DNA from: Mesorhizobium sp. B2-4-3
Lineage (GTDB): Bacteria; Pseudomonadota; Alphaproteobacteria; Rhizobiales; Rhizobiaceae
Assembly: GCF_006442815.1 (NCBI RefSeq)
Contig: NZ_VFVL01000002.1
Location: forward strand, 248,001-312,000
Direction of reading: 5' to 3'
Length of the DNA: 64,000 bases
Below the pieces are notes generated by a model. That model was not told the DNA's origin, ran no database searches, and saw only the letters and a program-made list of their open reading frames with translations. Each line of letters starts with the position of its first letter. Positions within the stretch are counted from its first letter, which is position 1. This document shows, piece after piece, positions 24,998 through 34,019 of the stretch. Both the position numbers and the translations under genes were made by a program.

Positions 24998-26029
24998 TTA
25001 GCGATCCTCGAAACCGGTCAGCACGCCGACGGCGTTGATGCCGATCTCTTCGACGGCGTAGCCGCCTTCCATGACGAACAGCGTCGGCAGGCCGAGCCTG
25101 GCGATGCGGCGGCCGATCTTGGGGTAGTCCTCGCTCTTCAGCTTGAACTGGCTGATCGGATCCTTCTCGAACGTGTCGACGCCGAGCGAGACGATGACAA
25201 CATCGGGGGCGTAGGCCGCGAGCCTGGCGCAGGCATCCTCCAGCGACGCGCTCCAGCCGTCCCAGCTGGTGCCGAAGGGCATCGGGTAATTGACGTTGAA
25301 ACCTTCGCCTTCGCCTTCGCCGCGCTCGTCGGCATGACCGAGGAAGAACGGATACTCGACCATCGGGTCGCCATGCAGGTTGAGGACCTGGATGTCGCCG
25401 CGGCGGTAGAAGATCTCCTGCGTGCCGTTGCCGTGATGGTAGTCGACATCGAGGATCGAGACGCGTTTGGCGCCCTGGTCGCGATACCACTGCGCGACGA
25501 CGGCGGCGTTGTTGATGAAGCAGTAGCCGCCCATGAAAGCAGCGCCGGCGTGATGGCCGGGCGGGCGGCAAAGCGCGAAGGCGGTGCGCTCGCCGCCCTT
25601 GACCAAAGCGGCGGCGGTCAGCGCGACGTCATAGGAGGACTTGATCGCCGCCCAGGTGCCTTCGACGAAGGTGGCGCCGGCGTCGAAGGAATAATAGCCG
25701 AGCAAGGCATCGACGCGCTTCGGCGGCACGTCGCCGCGCAGGCCGCGCGTCGGCCAGGTGAAGCCCATGGCCGAGCCCTTGAAGCCGGCGGCAACCCATT
25801 CCGGCCACACCGTCGGCAGGAAATCGATGTAACGGGCTTCATGCACGCGTTTGGCGGCGGCGAGGTCGTGCTCGGTCGGTCCGACGATCGGCCCGAGCTT
25901 CTCGCTCTCCACCCGCGCCCTGATGAATTCGGCCCGCGACGGCTTCTCGAAGCCCGGCACGATCGCCGATGTGACCAGTTCCATCTGGCCTGAATGGCCG
26001 GCATGAAGCGGCGAATAGACAGTTTTCAT
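24998..26029 (-). CDS. Acetylpolyamine amidohydrolase / HDAC-family deacetylase
   Basis: Zn-dependent hydrolase of the histone deacetylase fold that removes acetyl groups from acetylated polyamines. 343 residues, the size of bacterial acetylpolyamine amidohydrolases. Catalytic and metal-binding motifs are complete: RPPGHHAGAAFMGGYCFINN (His-His pair), DVDYHHGNGT (Asp and His ligands) and SLGVDTFEKDP (second Asp ligand), with MEGGY near the end for the catalytic Tyr region. It is preceded by a TetR regulator on the same strand and neighbours a potABCD-type transporter, which favours polyamine derivatives as substrates. Confidence 0.9.
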   Translation of the reverse strand: MKTVYSPLHAGHSGQMELVTSAIVPGFEKPSRAEFIRARVESEKLGPIVGPTEHDLAAAKRVHEARYIDFLPTVWPEWVAAGFKGSAMGFTWPTRGLRGDVPPKRVDALLGYYSFDAGATFVEGTWAAIKSSYDVALTAAALVKGGERTAFALCRPPGHHAGAAFMGGYCFINNAAVVAQWYRDQGAKRVSILDVDYHHGNGTQEIFYRRGDIQVLNLHGDPMVEYPFFLGHADERGEGEGEGFNVNYPMPFGTSWDGWSASLEDACARLAAYAPDVVIVSLGVDTFEKDPISQFKLKSEDYPKIGRRIARLGLPTLFVMEGGYAVEEIGINAVGVLTGFEDR

Positions 26030-26072
26030 AGAAATTCCCCTGGAAGTGCGAAATCGGTTGGAGGTGCGAAAA

Positions 26073-26765
26073 TCACTCGAGGTTGAGATGGGGGGTCACC
26101 AGAGCGAGCCACATGGCTTCCACATCGTCCTCGATGAGGTCGAATGTCCTGCGGTCCCTCTTCAGCCCGACAAGCCGGCAGACATGGCCGACTTCCATCA
26201 TCAGCACGCCGAGCCGGCTGGCGATCTTGTCTTCGAGAGCCGGATTCACATGCTGCAGCCACGCGGCGTAGAGGGCGATGATCTCCTTGTCATATTCGTC
26301 CTGGATCGGCCTCAGGTCGGCATTGCCGGATATGGCCTCGATCACCGGCATCAACGTGGCGTTGTCGAGATAGAGCCTGGACGTGTCGATGAAGAGCTTA
26401 CGCACTTCGCGCCGAAATTCGTCGCGGTTGGTTGGCCGGGGGACGTCGATGCGCTTCTGGATGACCTTGGGAAAAGATGACAGCCAACGCCGGGCCAGGT
26501 CCAGAAGAATGGCCTCCTTGTTGGGAAAGTACTGATAAACCGAACCGACCGACAAGCCCGCGCGCTGCGCGATGGCGAGCGTCGTCGGCGTTCTGGTTCC
26601 TTGCTCGCGCGTCAGGATCAGCGCCGCGTCTAGTATCCTGTCGACCACCTTGCTTGACCGTTGCTGCCGCGGCTGCTTGCGCGGTTCGAGCGCTATCTTG
26701 GTCTTGCGGTCGAGACTGCGCTTCACTGCTCGTTGCCCCCCCCGTTCCCCGCTCGGCCTCACCAT
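26073..26765 (-). CDS. TetR/AcrR-family transcriptional regulator
   Basis: Likely repressor of the polyamine-related genes around it. The N-terminal HTH is standard (VVDRILDAALILTREQGTRT, TTLAIAQRAGLSVGSVYQYF, PNKEAILLDL); the C-terminal ligand-binding domain is all-helical. The start is uncertain: ATG at 26765 is used here; a GTG at 26726 preceded by a G-rich stretch would give a more usual 218 residues, and the frame stays open to 26834. It is 43 bp upstream of the amidohydrolase gene and divergent from the gene at 26979. Confidence 0.85.
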   Translation of the reverse strand: MVRPSGERGGQRAVKRSLDRKTKIALEPRKQPRQQRSSKVVDRILDAALILTREQGTRTPTTLAIAQRAGLSVGSVYQYFPNKEAILLDLARRWLSSFPKVIQKRIDVPRPTNRDEFRREVRKLFIDTSRLYLDNATLMPVIEAISGNADLRPIQDEYDKEIIALYAAWLQHVNPALEDKIASRLGVLMMEVGHVCRLVGLKRDRRTFDLIEDDVEAMWLALVTPHLNLE

Positions 26766-26978
26766 CGGCGCGCGGTGCAGTCCACTATACATTCCAAATT
26801 CCGGCTGTTGACAAACGCGAATAAACAGTCGCATTCTTTATCCACGCTGTCTTCCACGATAACAAGGGGAATTTCGAAGACGGCGCATCGGCATCGACTT
26901 TTGTTCATGGCGTCGCCCGGTGGAGCGGCGGCTCGTCGGACGTGGCGTGTCGGTCCCTCAGCAGAATGTGGAGTCGCG

Positions 26979-28646
26979 ATGTCGGTTGCGGATGGTGGTG
27001 CGGATCTGGTGGTCGTCAACGGCCGCGTGCTGACCATGGACGATGACAATCCCGCTGCCGAGGCTGTTGCCGTCAAGGACGGCGTCATCATTGCCATCGG
27101 CGACCGCGCTTCTATCGAAGAACTCAAGGGACCGGCGACAAAGGTCGTCGACGCCCAGGGCGGCTCCGTCCTGCCGGGCTTCATCGAAGCACATATGCAT
27201 CTCTTCGGCGGCGCGGCCGAGCTCGACAATCTGCATCTGGCGGGCGTGCACGGCTTCGACGCGTTGCGCGACGCGATCCAGGATTTCGCCGCCAAGCGCC
27301 CGGACGCCAGGCTTCTGATCGGCGCCGGCGTCGACTACGCGATCCTGCCGGAGCCGGTGACGCGCCACGATCTCGACCGCATCATTCCCGACCGGCCCTT
27401 CGCCATGTCGGCTTCGGACCACCACACGATGTGGGCGAACACCAAGGCACTGGAAGAGGCCGGGCTGCTGCATGGCAGGCAGGTCGGACAAGGCAACGAG
27501 ATCGTCATGGGCGCCGACGGGCTTGCCGCCGGCGAGCTGCGCGAAGGCGAGGCGTTCGGGCCGCTCCTCGACCATTACGGGGCAAACCGGACGCGGCTCG
27601 GCCTCGAGGGCGCCGAGCCGGATCCCTATCCTTCGGCGAAGGAACTGGCAGCCGATCGCGACCTGATGCATCGCGGCCTTGAATGGTGCGCCAAGCATGG
27701 CATCACCTCGATCCAGAACATGGACGGCAATCTCTACCAGCTCGAGTTGCTGGCCGGGCTGGAAAAAGAGGGGCGGCTGCTTTGCCGCACCAAGATCCCG
27801 TTCCATTTCAAGAATTTCATGAAGCTGGACATGCTGGAAAAAGCCTCGCGGATGGCCGCGAGCTACAATTCGGAATGGCTGTCGTCCGGCATGGTCAAGC
27901 TCTTCTACGACGGCGTGCTGGATTCCTGGACGGCGGTGATGGTCGACGACTATGCCGACCGTCCCGGATGGCGCGGCGAGCCGCTGTTTTCGCCGGAGCA
28001 TTTCGCCGAAGTGGCGGTCGAAGCCGACAGGCGCGGCCTGCAGATTGCCGTGCATTCGATCGGCGACGGCGCGGTGCGGGCGGTGCTCGACGGCTACCAG
28101 ACGGCGCTCAAGAAGAACGGCCGGCGCGACAGCCGGCATCGCGTCGAGCATATCGAGGTGACCACGGCCTCCGACGTGCCGCGCTTCGCGGAGCTTGGCG
28201 TGCTTGCCTCGATGCAGCCGGCACATCCGCCCGGCGCCATGAACTTCCCGATGGAGCCGACGATCTCGCGCATCGGCCGCGACAAGTGGGCGCTGAGCTA
28301 TGCCTGGCGCACGCTGAAAAATGCCGGCGCGCGCGTGGTGTTCGCGTCCGACTGGCCGGTTTCGCCGGTCGATCCGATCCTGTCCATCCAGGCGGCAGTG
28401 ATGCGCAAGCCTTGGGCAGAAGGCATGCCGGACCAGAGCTTCTCGTTGCAGGAAGCAATAGAGGGCTACACGGTCGAGGGCGCTTACGCCGAGTTCAAGG
28501 AGGACCGCAAGGGTCGCCTCAAAACCGGATATCTCGCCGATATCGTCGTTTTGTCGGCCGATATCGAGGCGACCGCGCCGGAAGCGCTGCACACCGTGCG
28601 TCCGGTGACCACCATCTGCGGAGGGAAGATCACCTACCAAGCCTAA
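26979..28646 (+). CDS. YtcJ-like metal-dependent amidohydrolase
   Basis: 555 residues of the amidohydrolase_3 family (YtcJ/NfdA-like), which hydrolyse N-acyl or N-formyl bonds in small molecules. The metal site HxH is in VLPGFIEAHMHLFGG near residue 70; further ligands are in IAVHSIGDGA and RHRVEHIEV; the late Asp is in VVFASDWPVSPVDP. The start is the ATG at 26979 with GGAG seven bases upstream; a long in-frame extension overlaps the TetR gene and is rejected. It probably leads the operon with potABCD. The substrate is unknown. Confidence 0.88.
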   Translation: MSVADGGADLVVVNGRVLTMDDDNPAAEAVAVKDGVIIAIGDRASIEELKGPATKVVDAQGGSVLPGFIEAHMHLFGGAAELDNLHLAGVHGFDALRDAIQDFAAKRPDARLLIGAGVDYAILPEPVTRHDLDRIIPDRPFAMSASDHHTMWANTKALEEAGLLHGRQVGQGNEIVMGADGLAAGELREGEAFGPLLDHYGANRTRLGLEGAEPDPYPSAKELAADRDLMHRGLEWCAKHGITSIQNMDGNLYQLELLAGLEKEGRLLCRTKIPFHFKNFMKLDMLEKASRMAASYNSEWLSSGMVKLFYDGVLDSWTAVMVDDYADRPGWRGEPLFSPEHFAEVAVEADRRGLQIAVHSIGDGAVRAVLDGYQTALKKNGRRDSRHRVEHIEVTTASDVPRFAELGVLASMQPAHPPGAMNFPMEPTISRIGRDKWALSYAWRTLKNAGARVVFASDWPVSPVDPILSIQAAVMRKPWAEGMPDQSFSLQEAIEGYTVEGAYAEFKEDRKGRLKTGYLADIVVLSADIEATAPEALHTVRPVTTICGGKITYQA

Positions 28647-28785
28647 CGATGGCATAGGAATTGCTTAATTGAATAGGGACTCGGATCGAGTCACTGCTGC
28701 GCAGTTGCCAAGCCGACCGGCTTGTGGTGACAATCAAACAGGAACACACCTGCCGACAAGAGCAGGCTCTCTCAATGGGGTAATC

Positions 28786-29886
28786 GTGCCGGAACAACCG
28801 GGTAAGAACGCGATTGAAGTTCGCGGTGTTCGCAAGGTCTTTGGTACCGGCGAAAACCAGGTAGCCGCTCTCGACACGGTGTCGGTGTCGATCCGCGAAA
28901 ACGAGTTTTTCACTTTGCTCGGCCCGTCCGGATGCGGAAAGACGACGCTGCTGAGACTGATTGCCGGCTTCGATTTCCCGACCGCCGGCGAGATCCTGCT
29001 GCACGGGCAGGACATCGCGCCGCTGCCGCCCTTCAAGCGCCCGGTCAACACTGTCTTCCAGAGCTACGCGCTCTTCCCGCACATGACGGTGGCGCAGAAT
29101 ATCGGCTTCGGGCTGGAAATGCTCGGCAAGCCGAAAGGGGAGACCGAAGCGCGTGTCGCCCAGATGCTGAAGCTGGTCAAGATGGAGGCGCTGAAGGCGC
29201 GCCGCACCAGCCAGATTTCGGGCGGCCAGCAGCAGCGCGTGGCGCTGGCCCGGGCGCTGGCGCCGCAGCCGAAGGTGCTTCTGCTCGACGAGCCTTTGTC
29301 TGCGCTGGACTACAAGCTGCGCAAGGAAATGCAGATCGAATTGAAGCGGCTGCAGAACGAAACCGGCATCACCTTCATCTTCGTCACCCACGACCAGGAA
29401 GAAGCGCTGACGATGTCCGACCGTATCGCGGTCATGTCGGCCGGCAAGATCCTGCAGGTCGGCACGCCGCGCGACATCTACGACCGGCCGGCCGAACGCT
29501 TCGTCGCCGACTTCATCGGCGAGACGAATTTCCTGCCAGGCACGGTGGTGTCGAAGCAGGCCGGGGTGGCGACGGTCAAGTTCGCCAGCAACGCGACGAT
29601 CGCCGCAGGCTATCCGGAAGGCTTCGATCCGACCGACGAGGTGACGCTGGTGGTGCGGCCCGAGCATGCCGATCTTGTGCCCGATCCGGCCAAGGGCACG
29701 ATCGCCGGAACGCTGTCCAACATCGTCTATTTCGGCACCGACACGCATTATCACGTGAAGCTCGACGGCGGCGACAATTTCATCGTGCGCCATCAGAACA
29801 GCCGCTCGTCGCCGGTGACCTACGCGACCGGCGCCAAGGTCGGCATCCAGTTCGAGGAGGACGCCGCCCGCGTTCTGAAAGACTGA
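28786..29886 (+). CDS. potA: Spermidine/putrescine-type ABC transporter ATP-binding protein
   Basis: Energises uptake through the two permeases that follow. 366 residues with Walker [11 protein letters not shown]-loop [13 protein letters not shown], signature SGGQQQR, Walker [13 protein letters not shown]-loop [15 protein letters not shown], and a C-terminal TOBE domain (about residues 280-360). The GTG at 28786 gives a normal N-terminus; the frame is open from a TTG at 28669, but those 39 codons look non-coding. Its stop shares a base with the potB start. Confidence 0.93.
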   Translation: MPEQPGKNAIEVRGVRKVFGTGENQVAALDTVSVSIRENEFFTLLGPSGCGKTTLLRLIAGFDFPTAGEILLHGQDIAPLPPFKRPVNTVFQSYALFPHMTVAQNIGFGLEMLGKPKGETEARVAQMLKLVKMEALKARRTSQISGGQQQRVALARALAPQPKVLLLDEPLSALDYKLRKEMQIELKRLQNETGITFIFVTHDQEEALTMSDRIAVMSAGKILQVGTPRDIYDRPAERFVADFIGETNFLPGTVVSKQAGVATVKFASNATIAAGYPEGFDPTDEVTLVVRPEHADLVPDPAKGTIAGTLSNIVYFGTDTHYHVKLDGGDNFIVRHQNSRSSPVTYATGAKVGIQFEEDAARVLKD

Positions 29887-30848
29887 TGACGACAGCCACG
29901 CTCTCCCCAAGCCCGCTGTCGCAACCACCGCTCTCCAAGGCCGCGTTGTTCGAGGCCCAGGCGGTGAAAGCCGGCGCGCGGCGCAACCGGCTGCTGTCGC
30001 TGCCGGCGCTGATCATCATCGGCATATTCGGCGTGCTGCCGCTCATCATCATCTGCGTCTACTCGTTCCTCGTCGCCGCGCCCTATGGCGGCGTGCAATG
30101 GCATTTCTCGACCGACGCCTATCTGAACTTCCTGTTCCAGCGGGACATTTTCGACGATACGCTGCAATTCACGCCGGATTTCCTGATCATCTACCTGCGC
30201 TCCTTCCTGTTCGCGGTGGTGACGACGATCATCTGCCTGCTGCTCGGGTTTCCGACCGCCTATTTCATGGCGACGCGATCGCCGGCGCAGCGCAACTGGT
30301 GGGTGCTTCTGATCACTATCCCGTTCTGGTCGAACCTTCTGGTCCGCACGCTGGCGATCATGTTCATCATTCGCGACGAGGGCCTGATCAACGACGCGCT
30401 TCTGGCGCTCGGCGTGATCGATAAGCCGATCACGATGCTCTACACCAACTTCGCCATCCAGCTCGGCCTGCTCTACGCCTTCCTGCCGTTCATGGTGCTG
30501 CCGCTCTATTCGAGCCTGGAGAAGCTCGACTTCCGCCTGGTCGAGGCAGCCTACGATCTTTACGCGACGCGCCGGCAGGTGCTCTGGCGAGTGATCATCC
30601 CGCTGTCCAAGCCCGGCATCATCGCCGGCTGCCTGCTCGTCTTCATCCCGGCGCTCGGCGCCTATGTGACGCCGCTGATCCTGGGCGGCGGCGTGCACCT
30701 GATGATCGGCGATCTCATCGCGCAGCAATTCGGTTCGGGCCGCAACTGGCCGCTCGGCTGCGCGCAGGCACTAATCCTGATGGCGGCGGTGCTGGTGGCG
30801 TTGTTCTTCTATGTCCGCAACACGTCGGGGAAGATGCAGCATGGCTGA
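29886..30848 (+). CDS. potB: Spermidine/putrescine-type ABC permease
   Basis: Inner-membrane permease. 320 residues with about six membrane segments and the permease EAA-type motif (LVEAAYDLYATRRQVLWRVI, IPLSKPGIIAGCLLVFIPAL). It has a longer cytoplasmic N-terminus (about 35 residues, Pro/Ser-rich) than usual. It begins TGATG, overlapping the potA stop. Confidence 0.93.
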   Translation: MTTATLSPSPLSQPPLSKAALFEAQAVKAGARRNRLLSLPALIIIGIFGVLPLIIICVYSFLVAAPYGGVQWHFSTDAYLNFLFQRDIFDDTLQFTPDFLIIYLRSFLFAVVTTIICLLLGFPTAYFMATRSPAQRNWWVLLITIPFWSNLLVRTLAIMFIIRDEGLINDALLALGVIDKPITMLYTNFAIQLGLLYAFLPFMVLPLYSSLEKLDFRLVEAAYDLYATRRQVLWRVIIPLSKPGIIAGCLLVFIPALGAYVTPLILGGGVHLMIGDLIAQQFGSGRNWPLGCAQALILMAAVLVALFFYVRNTSGKMQHG

Positions 30849-31653
30849 GCCCCGCGTCATGGACATCAAGGACCAGCCGGGCTTCCGCTCGATCGCCATC
30901 ATCTGCCTGCTGGTGCTCTATATACCGGTGCTGATCCTAATGATCTTCTCGTTCAACAGCGGCTCGCTGGTCACGCATTGGGAAGGCGTCACGCTCAATT
31001 GGTACGGTAGCGCGTTCCTCAACGAGGAGTTCCACAGCGCCGCGAAGAACACGCTGATCATCTCGGTGACCGCGACGATCGTCTCGACCATCTGCGCGAC
31101 TCTTGCCGCGATCGGCATGACAAGGGTGAAGCCATGGCGCGGGCTTGCCGCGGCATTCATGGTCATCAACCTGCCGCTGATGGTGCCGGAGATCATCACG
31201 GCGGTGGCGACGCTTTCCTTCTTCGCGCTGATCGCCGGGACGTTCGGGCTGAATTTCGGCATCGGCAATCTGATCTTCGCCCACACAGTGTTCTGCATCC
31301 CCTTCGCCTATATGCCGATCAGGGCGCGGCTCGAGGACATGGACCTGACGCTGGAATATGCGGCGGCCGACCTTTACGCGACGCCGTGGAACGCCTTCAA
31401 GCGCATCACACTGCCGCTGCTGGTCCCCGGCATCATGTCGGGCGCGGCGCTGGCCTTCATCGTCTCCTTCGACGATTTCACCATCACGCAGCTCGTCGCC
31501 GGCCCCGGCCAGACGACGCTGCCCCTCTATATCTGGAACCAGATCCGGCGGCCGATGACGCCGGAGATCAACGCCATCTCGACCATCCTGCTCCTGGTGT
31601 CGATCCTGTTCGTCTCGGTCTCGTTCCTGATCGCACGGCGACGCGCAAAATGA
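30841..31653 (+). CDS. potC: Spermidine/putrescine-type ABC permease
   Basis: Partner permease. 270 residues, six predicted membrane segments, EAA motif EYAAADLYATPWNAFKRITL followed by PLLVPGIMSGAALAFIVSFD. It overlaps the potB stop by 8 bp, which indicates tight coupling. The usual PotC size is 260-280 residues. Confidence 0.93.
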   Translation: MAEPRVMDIKDQPGFRSIAIICLLVLYIPVLILMIFSFNSGSLVTHWEGVTLNWYGSAFLNEEFHSAAKNTLIISVTATIVSTICATLAAIGMTRVKPWRGLAAAFMVINLPLMVPEIITAVATLSFFALIAGTFGLNFGIGNLIFAHTVFCIPFAYMPIRARLEDMDLTLEYAAADLYATPWNAFKRITLPLLVPGIMSGAALAFIVSFDDFTITQLVAGPGQTTLPLYIWNQIRRPMTPEINAISTILLLVSILFVSVSFLIARRRAK

Positions 31654-31698
31654 TCCAAGAGCTCCAACACAACAATGGGAAGGCAAGGAGAACATAAA

Positions 31699-32727
31699 AT
31701 GTCTGGAAAACTGATGACGGCCGTTTCCGCGGCCGTTCTGCTATGGGCAGTACCGGCGCTCGCCGACGGCGAACTGCATATCTATAACTGGGGCGACTAC
31801 ACCAACCCCAAGCTGATCGACAAGTTTCAGAAGCAGTACAACGTCAAGGTGACGCTCGACGACTACGATTCCAACGAAACGATGCTGTCCAAGGTGCGCG
31901 CCGGCAATTCCGGATACGACATCGTCGTGCCGTCGGACTATACCGTGAAGATCATGGTCGAAGAGGGCCTGCTCGAAAAGACCGAGCCAAACGCGATGCC
32001 AAACGGCAAGAACATCGATCCGCGCTTCGTCGACGTCTATTGGGACTCCGGCCGGCACTACACCGCACCGTGGCAGTTCGGCACGACGGCGTTCTCGGTC
32101 AACATGGACAAGTTCAAGGGCGACATCAACACGCTGGCGATCCTGTTCAACCCGCCGGACGAGCTCAAGGGCCAGATCAATGTGCTCGACGACGTCAACA
32201 CCGTCATGCACGCGGCCGAGCGCTACGCCGGCGTGCCGCGCTGCGGCGCCGACAAGGCCAGCCTGAAGAAGGTCAACGACATACTGATGGCCGCCAAGCC
32301 GTCTTGGAAGACCTTCAGCTACGATACCATCACCAAGATCACCTCCGGCGACGTCATCGTGTCGGAGCAGTGGAACGGCGCCAGCTACCGCTCGCGCCAG
32401 AAGATACCGGCGATCAAGTATTCCTATCCGAAGGAAGGCATCGAAGGCTGGATGGACAATGTCGCGGTGCTGAAGGGGGCCAAGAACCTCGAGAACGCCA
32501 AGCTGTTCCAGGACTTCGTCATGGCGCCTGAGAACGCGGCGTTGATCTCGGAGTTCGCCGGCTACGACAATGGCATCGCCGGCAGCCACAAATTCCTGCC
32601 TACGGAATTCGCCAACTCGCCGGAAATCAGCCCTCCGGCCGGCTCGCCGACGCCGGAATTCGTGCCGCCATGCCCACCTGACGTGGTGGAGATCTACAAC
32701 AAGATCTGGACCAACCTGCGCAAATAA
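31699..32727 (+). CDS. potD: Spermidine/putrescine-type periplasmic binding protein
   Basis: Periplasmic solute receptor of the PotD/PotF family. 342 residues, with a signal peptide (KLMTAVSAAVLLWAVPALAD) and mature start GELHIYNWGDYTNPKLIDKF, the hallmark of polyamine-binding proteins. GYDIVVPSDYTVKIMVEEGL follows. There is a strong AAGGAG 9 bases before the ATG. The C-terminus is Pro-rich (SPPAGSPTPEFVPPCPPDVV). Exact ligand cannot be read from the sequence. Confidence 0.92.
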   Translation: MSGKLMTAVSAAVLLWAVPALADGELHIYNWGDYTNPKLIDKFQKQYNVKVTLDDYDSNETMLSKVRAGNSGYDIVVPSDYTVKIMVEEGLLEKTEPNAMPNGKNIDPRFVDVYWDSGRHYTAPWQFGTTAFSVNMDKFKGDINTLAILFNPPDELKGQINVLDDVNTVMHAAERYAGVPRCGADKASLKKVNDILMAAKPSWKTFSYDTITKITSGDVIVSEQWNGASYRSRQKIPAIKYSYPKEGIEGWMDNVAVLKGAKNLENAKLFQDFVMAPENAALISEFAGYDNGIAGSHKFLPTEFANSPEISPPAGSPTPEFVPPCPPDVVEIYNKIWTNLRK

Positions 32728-32748
32728 TTTTGCCGGAACGCATGAAGG

Positions 32749-32774
32749 AGGGGAGGCTCCGGCCTCCCTTTCTT
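32749..32774 (+). terminator. Rho-independent terminator or attenuator after potD
   Basis: Stem GGGAGGC / GCCTCCC with a TCCG loop, followed by TTTCTT. It separates the transporter genes from the serine hydrolase gene 20 bp later and could allow partial read-through. Confidence 0.75.
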
Positions 32775-32794
32775 GTGTCTGCTGGGAGGACACT

Positions 32795-33991
32795 ATGACG
32801 TCTTATCGCAACTCCGAGCCACGGCCGCCGATCATGCAGGGCTCGCCACCGAAGCTGGTGCCGCCGAAGCTCGATTGGGACCGGCCGCCGTGGAACCGCT
32901 GGGCCTTCCAGCACATCCGCGAATTCCTGCCGACGGTCGAGGTCTGGCGCGGCAGCGGCCATCGCCATCGCCTGGAGCGCAACGAAGTCGACCTCGATGG
33001 GTTGGCTGTCGTGGACAGCAACGGAGCGCCGACAACGCTCGCCGGCCTGCTCGACGACACCTATGCCGACGGCTTCCTGGTGCTGAAGGACGGCAGAATA
33101 GCCTATGAGCGCTATTTCAACGGCATGGACGAGCGCACGCTGCATCTGTCGCAATCGATGGCGAAATCGGTCACCGGAGCGGTGTGCGGCATCCTGGTCG
33201 GGCGCGGCCTGATCGATCCGGGCAGGCTGGTCACCGACTATCTGCCGGAGCTCGGCGAGACCGGTTGGGCCGGCGCCACCGTGCTGCAGGTGCTCGACAT
33301 GACGACGGGCGTGCGCTTTTCCGAGGAATACACCGATCGCTACTCCGAGATTGGTCAGGTCGATGTCGCGACCGGCTGGAAGCCCATCCCGCCGGGCAGC
33401 GACCCGGAATTTGCGTGGCCGTCGCACCTGTTCGAGCTGATCCTGCGGCTGAAGGACAGAGTGCGCCCGCATGGCGAGGCCTTCGAATACCGCTCAATCG
33501 AGACCGATGTGCTCGCCTTCATCATGGAACGGGTGAGCGGCAAGCGCCTGGCGCGGCTCGTCTCCGAAGAACTCTGGCAGAAGCTCGGCGCCGACGAGAG
33601 CGCCTGCTTCACCGTCGACAGTGCCGGCTATGCGCTGGCCGATGGCGGCTTCAACGCGACGCTGCGCGACTATGGCCGCTTCGGGCAACTAATTCTCGAC
33701 AATGGCGGCGGCGTGATCCCGGCCGACTGGATCGAGGCGACGCGCAACGGCAAGCACGGGCCGAATTTCAGCCCGAGCCTGCCGGACGGCAGCTACCGCA
33801 ACCAGTTCTGGATCGAGGATTCGCGCTCGCGCTCGCTGATGTGCCGCGGCGTGTTCGGCCAATTGATCCATATGAGCTGGGAACACCGGATGGTCGTGGT
33901 GAAGCTTTCGACCTATCCGGATTTCCTCAACTCCGCCTATTCGGTGGCGACGCAGAAGGCGGTGCACGCCATCGCCGCCGCGCTGGCCTGA
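32795..33991 (+). CDS. Beta-lactamase-fold serine hydrolase, paralogue 1
   Basis: 398 residues of the class C beta-lactamase/penicillin-binding-like esterase family. The nucleophile motif is SMAK (SQSMAKSVTGAVCGILVGRG) near residue 121; the second motif is YRS (FEYRSIETDVLAFIMERVSG). There is no signal peptide, so a cytoplasmic amidase or esterase is more likely than an antibiotic-resistance enzyme. The start has GGGAGGA upstream. It is followed 28 bp later by a clear paralogue, both preceded by pot genes. Confidence 0.86.
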   Translation: MTSYRNSEPRPPIMQGSPPKLVPPKLDWDRPPWNRWAFQHIREFLPTVEVWRGSGHRHRLERNEVDLDGLAVVDSNGAPTTLAGLLDDTYADGFLVLKDGRIAYERYFNGMDERTLHLSQSMAKSVTGAVCGILVGRGLIDPGRLVTDYLPELGETGWAGATVLQVLDMTTGVRFSEEYTDRYSEIGQVDVATGWKPIPPGSDPEFAWPSHLFELILRLKDRVRPHGEAFEYRSIETDVLAFIMERVSGKRLARLVSEELWQKLGADESACFTVDSAGYALADGGFNATLRDYGRFGQLILDNGGGVIPADWIEATRNGKHGPNFSPSLPDGSYRNQFWIEDSRSRSLMCRGVFGQLIHMSWEHRMVVVKLSTYPDFLNSAYSVATQKAVHAIAAALA

Positions 33992-34019
33992 AACCGCAAA
34001 TAAGATCCGGGAGAGTGTC

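Noticed and set aside
26808..26836. TTGACA-like promoter between the TetR and amidohydrolase genes
   Set aside because: A TTGACA is present, but the sequence 17 bp later (GCATTC) is a poor -10 element; not strong enough to list.
26958..28655. 565-codon minus-strand frame opposite the amidohydrolase
   Set aside because: The plus strand carries metal-binding motifs and proper start; the antisense sequence is Arg/His/Gln-rich shadow.
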